This document shows, piece after piece, positions 41,429-51,430 of a DNA stretch of 64,000 nt (position 1 is the first letter of the stretch; each line of letters opens with the position of its first letter). The translations under genes were made by a program, and so were the position numbers. Location of the stretch: assembly GCF_004214795.1 (NCBI RefSeq), contig NZ_CP035928.1:992001-1056000 (forward strand), in the 5' to 3' direction. The notes below the pieces were generated by a model. It saw only the letters and a program-made list of their open reading frames with translations. It made no database searches and had not been told where the DNA came from. This stretch comes from Malaciobacter pacificus. Lineage in GTDB: Bacteria; Campylobacterota; Campylobacteria; Campylobacterales; Arcobacteraceae.

Positions 41429-42764
41429 GAGATCGTTAAATATTCCGTGTCAAAGTAATTCTGATAGGAGAAATCCTATCACACCTGAACTTAAATTTTA
41501 AGTTCGCTATCCAATCTACCCTCGAAAAATATTGCCAATTGTGAAAGTGTTAAGTTCCAATTCCACATTGGCATATTCCATTTTTTAGTGGCATTTTTCA
41601 TTCCCATATAAAGCAGTTTTAATAGGCTGTTCTCATTTGGAAATGCACCTTTTGTTTTGGTAAGTTTCCTAAATTGTCTATGTACAGATTCAATAATATT
41701 TGTTGTGTATATTACTTTTCTAATCTCTGGTGGATATTTAAAATAAACAGATAGATTTTCCCATTTATTATTCCAAGATTGTAAAACTATTGGATATAGT
41801 TTTCCCCATTTTTCATCTAAAGCTAAAAGTGCATCTTCTGCTGCTTCTTTTGAAACAGCTTGATAAACTGGTTTTAAATCTTTCATAAACTCTTTATGGT
41901 TCTTAGAAGCCACATATCTTATTGAATTTCTAATTTGATGAATAATACACAGTTGTACTTCAGTTTTTGGAAATATAGTTTTTATAGCTTCAGGAAATCC
42001 TTTTAATCCATCAACAGAAGCAATTAAAATATCTTGTAATCCTCTATTGTTTAAATCAGTTAAAACACTAAGCCAGAAGTTTGCTCCTTCACTTTCTGAA
42101 AGGTAAAGTCCTAATATATCTTTTTTACCTTCCATATTTACACCTAAAACTGTGTAAACAGCTTTTGATACATATTTACCACCATCTTTAATTTTATAAT
42201 GTATTGCATCTAACCATACAAATGGATAGATTGAATCTAATGGTCTTGTTTGCCAAGCTTTAACTTTATCAATTATTTTATCTGTAATAGCACTAATTGT
42301 TGCAGTTGAAATAGATACTTGATATATTTCTTCAATATGAGACGATATATCACTGTAGCTCATTCCTAAGCCATACATTGAAAGGATTTTATCTTCTATT
42401 TCATTTGAAATTGTAGTTTGATGTTTTTTTACTATTTGAGGTTCAAATGTTCCATTTCTATCTCTTGGAGTTTCAAGTTCAAAAGAACCATCAGATAAAC
42501 CTTTAATAGTTTTTTTATTTACACCATTCTTTCTATTTCTTTTTCCTGAAAGAACATCATTAGCAATATGTGATTCAACTTCTGCTTCAAGTGCAGCTTC
42601 TGTTAGTTGTTTGATAAGAGGAGCTAAAAGTCCATCTTTACCAGTAAGATTTTTACCATTTTTAAATTTTTCTAAAACTTCATTGAAGTCAAAGTTAATT
42701 CTCTCTTCCATTGTCAATCCTTGATATTATTTTATCAGATTGACACGGAATTTCTAACACTCCC
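41429..42764 (-). mobile_element. IS256-family insertion sequence with 8-bp target duplication
   Basis: The 1336-bp element is flanked by TATTTGAT at 41421-41428 and 42765-42772. Imperfect 24-bp terminal repeats (GAGATCGTTAAATATTCCGT at left; GGGAGTGTTAGAAATTCCGT in the reversed right end, then GTCA) match at 19 of 24 positions. It carries one transposase gene and interrupts the 3' end of the kinase gene. Confidence 0.92.
41491..42717 (-). CDS. IS256-family DDE transposase
   Basis: The 408-residue enzyme has the IS256 pattern: KDGLLAPLIKQLTEAALEAE near the N-terminus, the DDE residues in FVWLDAIHYKI, ASVDGLKGFPEAI and TNIIESVHRQFRK, and the LCIIHQIRNSIRYV motif. The frame is intact and normal in length, so the element may be active. 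Confidence 0.96.
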   Translation of the reverse strand: MTMEERINFDFNEVLEKFKNGKNLTGKDGLLAPLIKQLTEAALEAEVESHIANDVLSGKRNRKNGVNKKTIKGLSDGSFELETPRDRNGTFEPQIVKKHQTTISNEIEDKILSMYGLGMSYSDISSHIEEIYQVSISTATISAITDKIIDKVKAWQTRPLDSIYPFVWLDAIHYKIKDGGKYVSKAVYTVLGVNMEGKKDILGLYLSESEGANFWLSVLTDLNNRGLQDILIASVDGLKGFPEAIKTIFPKTEVQLCIIHQIRNSIRYVASKNHKEFMKDLKPVYQAVSKEAAEDALLALDEKWGKLYPIVLQSWNNKWENLSVYFKYPPEIRKVIYTTNIIESVHRQFRKLTKTKGAFPNENSLLKLLYMGMKNATKKWNMPMWNWNLTLSQLAIFFEGRLDSELKI

Positions 42765-45700
42765 TATTTGATTCATTTTCATAAATAAACTCTTCATTAT
42801 ATACATTTATTTCCCCATGAAATTGCTTTGTTATAATCTGATGAGTCATATATAAACCTAATCCTGTACCAACTGATTGGTGCTTTGTTGTAAAATAAGG
42901 TTCAAATATCTTTTCCATAAGATCTTTTTTTATCCCTCCAGCATTATCTTTTAGTAAAATTGAGATTCTATTTTCATTTTTTTCTAAAGATACATAAAAC
43001 AGTTTAGCATTTTGATTTTGTTCTTTTAAAGCATCAATTGCATTATTATAAATATTTATCAAAGCTTGAATAAGTAGATTTTCGTTTCCTTCTATGTAAA
43101 TATCATCTTTTATATCTTTTTTTACGATGATAAAATTATTATTAAAAGAATCAATTGTTAAATCTTCAACTTTTAATAATGTCTTTTTTAAGTTAAACTC
43201 TTTTCTATCAGATATATCTCCCCTAAAAAAGTTTCTAAAATCATCGATTGTTTTTGATAAGTGTTGCGTGTGTTCATTTATTTTATCTAAAGTTGGAATT
43301 ATATCCTCTTTAGATATTTTATTGCCAATTTCAAGTGTAAATTTAAGTCCCGTAGATGCAGTTGATATTACAGAAAGTGGTTGTCTCCATTGATGAGCAA
43401 TATTTCCAATCATTTCACCTACAGCAGAAGTCCTAGCTTGTTGTAATAGCATCTTTTCTTGTTGTTTTTGAATTGTAATATCTGAAAAAATACCTATATA
43501 GTTCTCTATTTCATTGTTTGAGTTTCTAATTATATTGATTGATAATAACTCTTCATATAGGTTACCATTTTTATCTTTATTGATTATTTCACCTACCCAA
43601 AACCCATTTTCTATTAAATTTTTCCACATATTTTCATAAAAAATTTTATCTTGTTTATTTGATTTTAATATTGATGGATTTTCTCCAAGAATCTCTTTTA
43701 AACTATAACCTGTAGTTTTAGTAAAAGCAGGATTTATATTTATTATTTGATTTTTCTTATTTGTTATCATAATTCCATCACGTGTATTTTCAAATACTAA
43801 TAAAGCCTGCTTTATACTTTTCTCATATAACTTATTAGCATTTATATCTTGAATTACCGAAATAAAATAGTTTGGTTCACCATTCTCTTTTAAAATAAGT
43901 GTCACTGTTAGCTTTATCCATACTAAAGAGTTATCTTTTTTTATGTATCTCTTTTCCATTTCATAAGAGTCAATCTCTTTTTGTATCATTTTACTAACAT
44001 ATGTTAAATCTTCATCTAAATCTTTATAGTAAGTTATATCTTGAAAAGTTGATTTTAAAAGCTCATCTTTTTCATAACCTAATATTTGACACAATTTATC
44101 ATTAACTTCTAACCAGTGACCATCTAATGAAACTCTTGCAATCCCAACTCCTGAATGATGAAAAAACTTCTTTAGTTTAGCTTCACTTTCTCTTATTTTT
44201 ATATCTTTATTTTTTTGTTCTGTAATGTCGCTAAAAACACCTATATAGTTAAGAATACTATTATTTTTATCATAAATTGTATTTATTGTAAGCCACTCAG
44301 TATATAAAATTCCATTTTTATCTTTATTTGTTACTTCTCCTTCCCAGTGACCTGCTGTTCTTATTTTTTCCCACATATTTTCATAAAATTTTTTTGAATG
44401 TATACTTGATTTTAATATACTAGTCTTGATACCTAGTATCTCTTCTTTTGTATAACCAGTAATTTTTGTAAAAGCATTATTAACATCTATTATTTTTGTA
44501 TCTTTATTTGTAATTATAATACCATCATGAGTATTACTAAAAACAGAATAAGCTTGTTTTAATTTCTTTTCTCTATTTTTTCTTTGAGTTATATCTTGAC
44601 CTATTATTATGTAATTATGTTCATTATTTTTACTTATTGTATATATATTTAAATCAATAATTGCTTCTTCATTGTTTGAATTTAAAGCTATTATTTCTTT
44701 TGAAATATCTTTTTTTAATGGACCAATCAAAAAAGAGTTTTTGAAAAAAACTTTTTCAGCATCTCTCCAGCATTTTAAATCCCAAATATTTTTTTCTTTT
44801 ACTTCATTAATATTTTGATTTAAGAAAATTAAAGCTGTTTTATTTATATCAATTATTTTTCCTCTTTCATCTAAAACGGCAGCTAAAAAATGAGAATCTT
44901 CAAATAAAAGTTTAAATTTTTCTTGTTCTTGAGATTGTTTTTTATGAAGAATTATCTCATTTTCTTTTCCTTTATTATAAAGATAGAATAAATATAAAGA
45001 TACGATTATGGTAATTATAATAGTCATGATAGTTATAATAAAAAATTCATACTCTTTTTTATTCCAATTACTCATACTCTTTTCATAATCAAATTTTACA
45101 GCTAATGTAATAGGAAAATTATCTGTAAGTGTGTAGGTTAAAATATATTTTTTTCCATCAATAGTGTCAACTTTGGTTATTTCATTTTTTTCAAATGTCT
45201 TTTCAAGTAAATCTTGTTCTTTTATTTTTGTTCCAATTATTTTTGAATCATCAGTAGATAATAGTAGTATTCCATCTAGTCTAATTAATTCAAAAGTTAC
45301 ATAATCTGAATCAATACTATTTAAAAATCTATTTATAAAATAGTCATTATTTAGATTTATAACTACATTATAATCACTATTTTTACTTAAGATAGTTTTT
45401 GAAATAGGTATAAAAAAAGTTTCATTTTTGCTGATTTTTTCTTCATTTGTATATACATCATCACCATTTATAAAATCTCTACCTATCCATGGTGTTGATA
45501 TTTTTAATATATTTTCTTCAAATATAGGATTTGGGAAAAGATTTAGATTTTTGATTACTAAGTTAATATTTTCAAGGTTAGAACTATAAATAATCGTGTC
45601 ATTTTTTAATATATTGATAGATCTAATTTGTGGATAGTTTTTTTGCATATCAACTAATCTTCTATTTATACTTGTAAGTGGCATAGATATATCAATAATT

Positions 45701-45867
45701 GAGTGGATATTATTTATAATTTGTTCAATATTTGATAAGTCTTGATTTAACTCTTTTGAAAATGCTTTTGCATTTAATTTAGAGATTTTTATGTAATTAT
45801 TTTCAGCTTCTTCTTTAAATAAGGATAAAGCTTTAACTATAGAGCCGCTTGCAAATTCCACCATCAT
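42754..45867 (-). pseudogene. PAS-rich sensor histidine kinase, both ends altered by insertion sequences
   Basis: The main body encodes a dCache-like extracellular domain (about 11-270), a membrane helix (about 275-297), four PAS domains (about 315-430, 440-550, 560-680, 690-800), and a HisKA-type core: QARTSAVGEMIGNIAHQWRQ with the phospho-His, N-box NIYNNAIDAL, and GTGLGLYMTHQII. The apparent start and first ten codons come from the IS5-like end, replacing the first membrane helix. The last codons (REC, stop) come from the IS256 end. PAS 2 and PAS 4 are near repeats (FTKITGYTKEEILG / FTKTTGYSLKEILG). The restored protein would be about 1055 residues. Confidence 0.85.
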
Positions 45868-47334
45868 AAACTAGTGAATTTGTAAACCTACTAAGCTTAT
45901 CAAGCAGATCTTTTAAACTTTTAATCATTTTACCGCTTTATGGGTCAATTTTAGATAAAAAACTATTATTGGGTGCGTGCTTGATGGTTGAGTTTTAAAA
46001 ATGGCTAATTTTTAGTGTTTTTAGCTAAAAGTTATGTTACCAGTTTCAAACTCTGATGAATACAAACTGATAAAATACCAAATGCTAAAACAGAAGCTAC
46101 TTTTGTAGCTCCTTTATAATAAATATTACTGCATCCAAAGTCTTCTTTGAGGTATTTATTGACTCTCTCAACCATACTTCTTTGGTTATAGTGATGGGTA
46201 TCTAAACTTTGAGTAAGGTTTAGAATTTTAAATTTCTTTTTTTCATCTTTTATAAGTTGAATTTTTCCTTTTAACTCTTTGGAGTTCTTCGGATTGATAT
46301 CAATAAGCGGTCTATGATTTAGTTTTTTGGAAAAATCTCTGATAATATTGCTGTCGTATCCTGCATCTTGTAAGTCATAAAGATATGATACTTTTTTGCT
46401 TGTCTCGTTTATAAGAGGAAGTGCTACTGAGCTATCATGAACATTTGCCCCTGAATAAATAGCAGTAATAGGGATATCTCCATCTACTACACTGATATGG
46501 AGTTTCCCTCCTATCCATGTTTCAAAGTTGCCTTTGGAATTCTGTTTTCTTCCAACTCCACACTGCGTTGATACCAAAGATAGCATCTGCTTTGTGGTTT
46601 TCATATCTTCTTGTTGCTGCAAGATACTGGGTGTTTTAGGCTCTCTTGTTTCACCTTTTTTAGGTCGTCCTCTTCTTTTTGGTTTAAACTTTTCTTTTTC
46701 AACTTTTACAGGTTTTTCTCTCAGTGGTATTTTTGTTGCATCACTTGCATTATAAAAAAAGAGTGTATCCCTTAGATACTCCTTCACAAACTGCTCATGC
46801 GTCTTTTGTGCAATTTTAAGCTCACTGAGCTCCTTAAAGACTCTACTAAATTTAGACTCACTTGGAATATCGTTTTTATATCTCCACCCACACAAGATCC
46901 TCAGCGTTCTATCACTATGAAGTCTATCGATAAGGTCTCTGGTTGTTTGGATATTGTAAACACTCTTTGCAATAAATGCTCGTGCAATCTCTTCTCTATG
47001 CTTTGGAGTGTTTGTAATAGATACGACAGTGATATTTTTTTCAATCGCAGCAAAGTCTAATATCTTAATAAGCTTTTGCTCTTTATTTGACAACTCTTCT
47101 AATTGAAGCTCTCTTTTCAAAGAAGGAAAAAGTGAATTTTCAAGATTTAAAACCTTAGTCCACATTTTAGATAGACTTGAAGATATTTTTGGTAGAATAA
47201 TTTCCATAAGTTGAATCGCTCTTCTGTTAAATTTTTGTAGTAAAAAATTATAACTTATCTGAAGTTTGATTCAACTTTTTAAAATTTAAATCAGCTTAAA
47301 TTACGGGTTGTTTTTTATAATCTGCAAGTGGCTC
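45842..47334 (-). mobile_element. IS5-like insertion sequence with 4-bp target duplication
   Basis: Ends GAGCCGCTTGCAAATT (45842-45857) and, reversed, GAGCCACTTGCAGATT (47334-47319) match at 14 of 16 positions. TATA flanks it at 45838-45841 and 47335-47338. The 1493-bp element contains one DDE transposase gene. Removing it restores the kinase frame across FII-VKALSLF. Confidence 0.85.
46032..47207 (-). CDS. DDE (IS4/IS5-superfamily) transposase
   Basis: The 391-residue protein has an N-terminal helical DUF-like region (LHSDRTLRILCGW, SESKFSRVFKEL), a basic linker (KPKRRGRPKKG), and a DDE_Tnp_1 core: HISVVDGDIPITAIYSGANVHDS (first Asp region), YLYDLQDAGYDS (second Asp) and NQRSMVERVNKYLKEDFG (Glu). 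The frame is intact. Confidence 0.92.
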   Translation of the reverse strand: MEIILPKISSSLSKMWTKVLNLENSLFPSLKRELQLEELSNKEQKLIKILDFAAIEKNITVVSITNTPKHREEIARAFIAKSVYNIQTTRDLIDRLHSDRTLRILCGWRYKNDIPSESKFSRVFKELSELKIAQKTHEQFVKEYLRDTLFFYNASDATKIPLREKPVKVEKEKFKPKRRGRPKKGETREPKTPSILQQQEDMKTTKQMLSLVSTQCGVGRKQNSKGNFETWIGGKLHISVVDGDIPITAIYSGANVHDSSVALPLINETSKKVSYLYDLQDAGYDSNIIRDFSKKLNHRPLIDINPKNSKELKGKIQLIKDEKKKFKILNLTQSLDTHHYNQRSMVERVNKYLKEDFGCSNIYYKGATKVASVLAFGILSVCIHQSLKLVT

Positions 47335-47400
47335 TATAATAAAAAGAATTATACTAAAAGCAATAATTATTCCTAAGGCTAGTTTTAATCTATTTTTCAT
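47335..47400 (-). pseudogene. 5' end of the interrupted histidine kinase gene
   Basis: The minus-strand ATG at 47400 encodes 22 codons, MKNRLKLALGIIIAFSIILF followed by II, a membrane helix, before the IS begins at 47334. Joined to codon 11 of the main body it gives a continuous frame and a normal two-helix sensor topology. It starts 8 bp after the solute-binding protein gene. Confidence 0.82.
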
Positions 47401-47408
47401 TACAAATT

Positions 47409-48188
47409 TTATCTTAATTTAGCAATAGGTTCTAATCCATTTTTTTTAGCAAACTTAAGTAACCTTCCATCATTTTTTATTTTAAAAATAAATTTTTCTA
47501 CTCTTTGATAAAACTCTTCATGACCATATGCCATAGTCCAAGCATAAGATGTTAAATGATAATTATCTGTAGGTTTTATCAGTTTAGCCCAATCAGTTTT
47601 TTCTAACATTTTTTTACTATAAGGATAATCTGTCATAAATACATCAGCTCTTCCAGATTGAACCTCTTGCTCTCTTTGTTTAAATCCTTTTATGGTGATT
47701 AGTTTTGCATTTTTTAATTTTTTTTTCATAATTGGTTCATGGTATGTTCCCTTTGCAACAGCAACTATAACTCCATTCTTATCTATATCTTCCCATGATT
47801 TTATTTTTTTATTTGTTTTTGTAGTTATTGCATAAATATCACTTTGTAAATGAGCAGTTGTAAATCTCATTTTTTCACTTCTAGCTTTTGTATTTCCTAT
47901 TGCAAACATTGCAATATCACATTTGTTGGAAGTTACATCTTCAATTAGTGTTGGAAAAGAGCTTTTTACTAGCTTTAATTTTACATTTAAATCTTTTGCA
48001 AGTTCATGGGCTAAATCAATGTCTATGCCTGTAAGTTTTTGAGTTCTAGAATCAATATATGATATTCCATAATATTGAGGCCAAATACATACCCTTAATT
48101 CATTATTCGTGATTATTTTTTCTAATTTTGTATTTTCTGCAAATAAATTAAAATTAAAAAAAATCAGTAATGCAATAACAGTTTTCAT
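47409..48188 (-). CDS. periplasmic family 3 solute-binding protein, probable sensor partner
   Basis: The 259-residue protein starts at ATG 48188 (GGGATTG upstream) with a signal peptide ending NLFA. ELRVCIWPQYYGISYID and TGIDIDLAHELAKDLNVKL are typical of amino-acid-type (SBP_bac_3) proteins. No ABC permease or ATPase is linked; the next gene is the kinase, which suggests ligand binding for signalling. A longer frame to 48350 is untranslated leader. Confidence 0.87.
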   Translation of the reverse strand: MKTVIALLIFFNFNLFAENTKLEKIITNNELRVCIWPQYYGISYIDSRTQKLTGIDIDLAHELAKDLNVKLKLVKSSFPTLIEDVTSNKCDIAMFAIGNTKARSEKMRFTTAHLQSDIYAITTKTNKKIKSWEDIDKNGVIVAVAKGTYHEPIMKKKLKNAKLITIKGFKQREQEVQSGRADVFMTDYPYSKKMLEKTDWAKLIKPTDNYHLTSYAWTMAYGHEEFYQRVEKFIFKIKNDGRLLKFAKKNGLEPIAKLR

Positions 48189-48336
48189 TTCAATCCCTTT
48201 TATAGTGCATAATATAACATAATTAATTTTATCATCTCTTAATTCTACATTGTAAATTATGTATAAATAATAGACCTTACTTATTATTATTGAAATTTTA
48301 TTTTGATAAGATTTTATATAAAAACAAGGAGACAAT

Positions 48337-49455
48337 ATGAAAAAAATCATAAGTATTGCTTTAGCTTCTGCATTAACTTGCTCTATTTCATTTGCAAAAG
48401 AGGTAAAAATTGGTGTAATTATGCCAATGTCAGGTCCAATAGGTGGATTTGGTCAAAGTGCAATGGAAGGTTTAGAATTAATGAACAAAATGGCACCAAA
48501 ATTAAAAAATGGTGATGATGTTAAACTTATTTTAGTTGATAATAAATCAGATAAAATTGAATCAGCAAATGCTGCATCAAAACTTATCTCTTCAGATAAA
48601 GTTACAGCAATTATTGGAGCACTTACTTCAACAAATACAATGGCAATGACTAAACTTGCAGAAAATGCAAAAATACCTGTTGTAGCTCCTGTTGCAACAA
48701 ATATATTAGTAACTAAAAGAAAAGATTATGTATCGAGAGTTTGTTTTTCTGATGCTTTCCAAGGTGAAGTTGCTGCAAATTTTGCTATTAAGAATTTAAA
48801 ACTAAAAAAAGCAGTTTTAATAACAGATGTTAAAAATGATTATTCAATAGGTATTTCTAAGATTTTTAAAAGAACATATCCAATACTTGGTGGTGAAATT
48901 TTACAAAATGCTAAAATAAATGCTGGTGATACTGATTTTAAAGCAATGTTATCAAATATTAAAGCTTTAAATCCAGAACTTATTTTCTTCCCTATATATT
49001 CAGCTGAAGCTGGTCTTATTGCAAAACAAGCAAAACAGCTAGGAATTACAGCTAAATTCTTAGGAACAGATGGTATGACTGCAGATGATGTATTCTTTAA
49101 AGCAGGTGGTGATGCTGTTGAGGGATTCTATGCAACTGATCTTTACTCTTCAAGTGCTCCTAAAACAACAGAACTTTCAAAAAAGTATGCTCAAACTTAT
49201 AAAGAAGAGCTAAAAAAAGAAGTTCATCCTTTTGGAGTTTTAGCAGCAGATTCATATAATGTAATTTTAAATGCAATGAATTCTTGTGAAGACCCAAGTG
49301 ATTCTGTGTGTGTAAATAAAAATATTAGAGCAACTAAAAACTTTGCTGGTGCTTCAGGAGTTATTACACTTCAAGGTGGTGATGCTGTAAGATCTGCTGT
49401 AATTAATCAAATTAAAGATGGTTCAAAATCATATTTAACTACTGTTGAACCATAA
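48337..49455 (+). CDS. livJ: branched-chain amino-acid-type ABC transporter binding protein
   Basis: The 372-residue periplasmic binding protein has a signal peptide (ending SFA, mature KEVKIGVIMPMSGPIGG) and the Peripla_BP_6 pattern (ASKLISSDKVTAIIGALTS, NFAGASGVITLQ). It is the first gene of a five-gene importer and is separated from it by a terminator-like hairpin. Actual substrate (Leu/Ile/Val or another amide) is not determined. Confidence 0.92.
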   Translation: MKKIISIALASALTCSISFAKEVKIGVIMPMSGPIGGFGQSAMEGLELMNKMAPKLKNGDDVKLILVDNKSDKIESANAASKLISSDKVTAIIGALTSTNTMAMTKLAENAKIPVVAPVATNILVTKRKDYVSRVCFSDAFQGEVAANFAIKNLKLKKAVLITDVKNDYSIGISKIFKRTYPILGGEILQNAKINAGDTDFKAMLSNIKALNPELIFFPIYSAEAGLIAKQAKQLGITAKFLGTDGMTADDVFFKAGGDAVEGFYATDLYSSSAPKTTELSKKYAQTYKEELKKEVHPFGVLAADSYNVILNAMNSCEDPSDSVCVNKNIRATKNFAGASGVITLQGGDAVRSAVINQIKDGSKSYLTTVEP

Positions 49456-49465
49456 AAATATAATA

Positions 49466-49488
49466 AAAAAGGCTTTTAAAGCCTTTTT
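49466..49488 (+). terminator. attenuator hairpin between livJ and livH
   Basis: AAAAAGGCTTT-T-AAAGCCTTTTT is a perfect 11-bp stem ending in a T run, 24 bp before livH. It would let livJ be made in excess over the membrane parts. Confidence 0.75.
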
Positions 49489-49511
49489 ATTTAAAAAATT
49501 ATTGGAGAAAA

Positions 49512-50408
49512 ATGGATTTATTAACATTTTTACAACAACTTATTAATGGAATAAGTCTTGGAAGCATGTATGCACTTATAGCTATTGGTTATACAATGGT
49601 CTATGGAGTCTTGAGACTTATAAATTTTGCCCATGCTGATATTATGATGGTTGGAGCATTTGCCTCATTTTTTGCAATGGATAGCTTTGGAATATCTTTT
49701 GCACTTTCTGTTTTTTTTGCAATTTTAATATCCGTAATTGTTGGTGTTTTAACAGATAAAATTGCATATAAACCCTTAAGAAATTCTCCTAGAATTTCAC
49801 TTTTAATTACAGCAATTGGTGTATCGTTTTTTTTAGAAAATATAGTGAATGTAACCTTTGGTGGAACACCAAAATCTTTTGATATCCCTGAATATTTCGA
49901 CAAAATTATTCATATGGGAAGTGCAGTTTTAACTCCAATTGTAATTATAGTTCCTATTGTTACAGTTCTTCTTTTATGTGTACTTTTATTTATACTTTTT
50001 AAAACAAAATATGGTGTTGCAATTAGAGCACTTGCTTTTGATATTAAAACAGTATCACTTATGGGTGTGGATTCAAATAGAATTATAATGATTGTATTTA
50101 TTATAGGTTCATCACTTGCAGCTATTTCTGGAATATTTTGGGCTATTTCTTATCCAATTTTAACTCCATATATGGGTGTTATGATTGGTCTTAAAGCTTT
50201 TGCTGCTGCTGTTTTAGGTGGAATTGGTTCAGTAACTGGTGCAGTTTTAGGTGGATTTATTTTAGGGTTTACAGAAGTTATATTTGTAGCATTTTTCCCT
50301 GAATTTGGTGGATATAAAGATGCAATTGCATTTATATTTTTAATTCTTGTATTATTATTTAAACCAACTGGTATTATGGGAATAAATTTTGAAAAAAGTA
50401 GGTTTTAA
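49512..50408 (+). CDS. livH: ABC transporter permease LivH
   Basis: The 298-residue permease has about eight helices and the LivH pattern: INGISLGSMYALIAIGYTMVYGVLRLINFAHADIMM at the N-terminus (the first part of the domain) and AAVLGGIGSVTGAVLGGFILG near the C-terminus. It is coupled to livM, 2 bp downstream. Confidence 0.94.
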   Translation: MDLLTFLQQLINGISLGSMYALIAIGYTMVYGVLRLINFAHADIMMVGAFASFFAMDSFGISFALSVFFAILISVIVGVLTDKIAYKPLRNSPRISLLITAIGVSFFLENIVNVTFGGTPKSFDIPEYFDKIIHMGSAVLTPIVIIVPIVTVLLLCVLLFILFKTKYGVAIRALAFDIKTVSLMGVDSNRIIMIVFIIGSSLAAISGIFWAISYPILTPYMGVMIGLKAFAAAVLGGIGSVTGAVLGGFILGFTEVIFVAFFPEFGGYKDAIAFIFLILVLLFKPTGIMGINFEKSRF

Positions 50409-50410
50409 TC

Positions 50411-51430
50411 ATGACTATTAATAAAAATTTTATAATCTACACACTATTAAGTATTTCATTTTTAATGATTTCTCCATATATTTTTGAAGATTATGGAATG
50501 AGAATTTTAAATAATATTTTTATCTTTATTATTCTAGCAGCTTCATATAATCTTATAAATGGAGTTACAGGACAGTTTTCATTAGAGCCAAATGGATTTG
50601 TAGCAATTGGTGCATATGTAACAGCTATTTGTTTATTAAGTGAAGATTTAAAATGGGATTTGTATCAACTTGAAGATCCAGCTCCTTGGGTACTTGCACT
50701 TAATACTTCACTTGTTCCAGCTTTATTATTAAGTGGTGTTATTGCAGCATTTGTAGCTGTTTGTTTAGCAGCACCTGTATTTAGAGTAAGAGGTGATTAT
50801 TTAGCTATCGTTACACTTGGTTTTGGTTTTATTATCAAAGTAATTGCAATAAATCAACCAGAAATTACAAATGGAAGTATTGGATTAAATGAGATTCCTT
50901 CATTAATTAATATTTATTGGACAGGTGGACTTGCTATTTTAACTGTAATTATTATGCTAAATATAGTTCATTCTAAATATGGAAGAGCTATGAAAGCTGT
51001 TAGAGATGATGAAGATGCAGCAAGTGCAATTGGCATTAATACCTTTAAAATTAAAACTTTGGCTTTTGGAACAAGTGCATTTTTTGAAGGAATTGGCGGA
51101 GGATTATTAGCAATTCTTCTTACAACGATTAGTCCAGATTTATTTACATTCTTCTTAACATTCCAACTATTAATTATAATTGTTCTTGGAGGGCTTGGGT
51201 CTATGACAGGAGCTATTATAGGTACAATTCTTGTAATTGGTGGAAGTGAGTGGTTAAGATTCCTTGATGGTCCTATGAATATATTTGGCTTCCAAACGGA
51301 TGCACATCCAGGTCTTAGAATGGTTGTATTCTCTGTAATTTTAATTCTTGTGATGTTATTTGCAAGAGAAGGAATTATGGGTAAAAAAGAGTTAAGTGAT
51401 ATTTTTAAATTTAAAGGTAAGAAAAAATGA
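50411..51430 (+). CDS. livM: ABC transporter permease LivM
   Basis: The 339-residue permease contains NLINGVTGQFSLEPNGFVAIGAY, RGDYLAIVTLGFG, SKYGRAMKAVRDDEDAA (the ATPase-coupling loop) and VLGGLGSMTGAIIG, all typical of LivM. It overlaps livG by 4 bp. Confidence 0.94.
   Translation: MTINKNFIIYTLLSISFLMISPYIFEDYGMRILNNIFIFIILAASYNLINGVTGQFSLEPNGFVAIGAYVTAICLLSEDLKWDLYQLEDPAPWVLALNTSLVPALLLSGVIAAFVAVCLAAPVFRVRGDYLAIVTLGFGFIIKVIAINQPEITNGSIGLNEIPSLINIYWTGGLAILTVIIMLNIVHSKYGRAMKAVRDDEDAASAIGINTFKIKTLAFGTSAFFEGIGGGLLAILLTTISPDLFTFFLTFQLLIIIVLGGLGSMTGAIIGTILVIGGSEWLRFLDGPMNIFGFQTDAHPGLRMVVFSVILILVMLFAREGIMGKKELSDIFKFKGKKK

Noticed and set aside
41435-42758. IS256 element ends at GTTAAATATTCC / GGAATTTCTAAC
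   Set aside because: With these ends no target duplication appears; extending each end outward by 6 bp yields the TATTTGAT duplication and restores the kinase frame.
46528-47060. Plus-strand frames inside the IS5-like transposase
   Set aside because: They are antisense to an intact transposase and have no support.
45941-47303. Alternative ends of the IS5-like element (GGGTCAATTTTAG versus CCGTAATTTAAG)
   Set aside because: The match is weak; the GAGCC ends give better terminal repeats, a TATA duplication and an in-frame kinase.
48189-48350. N-terminal extension of the solute-binding protein to 48350
   Set aside because: It would bury the clear signal peptide; ATG 48188 has its own ribosome site.
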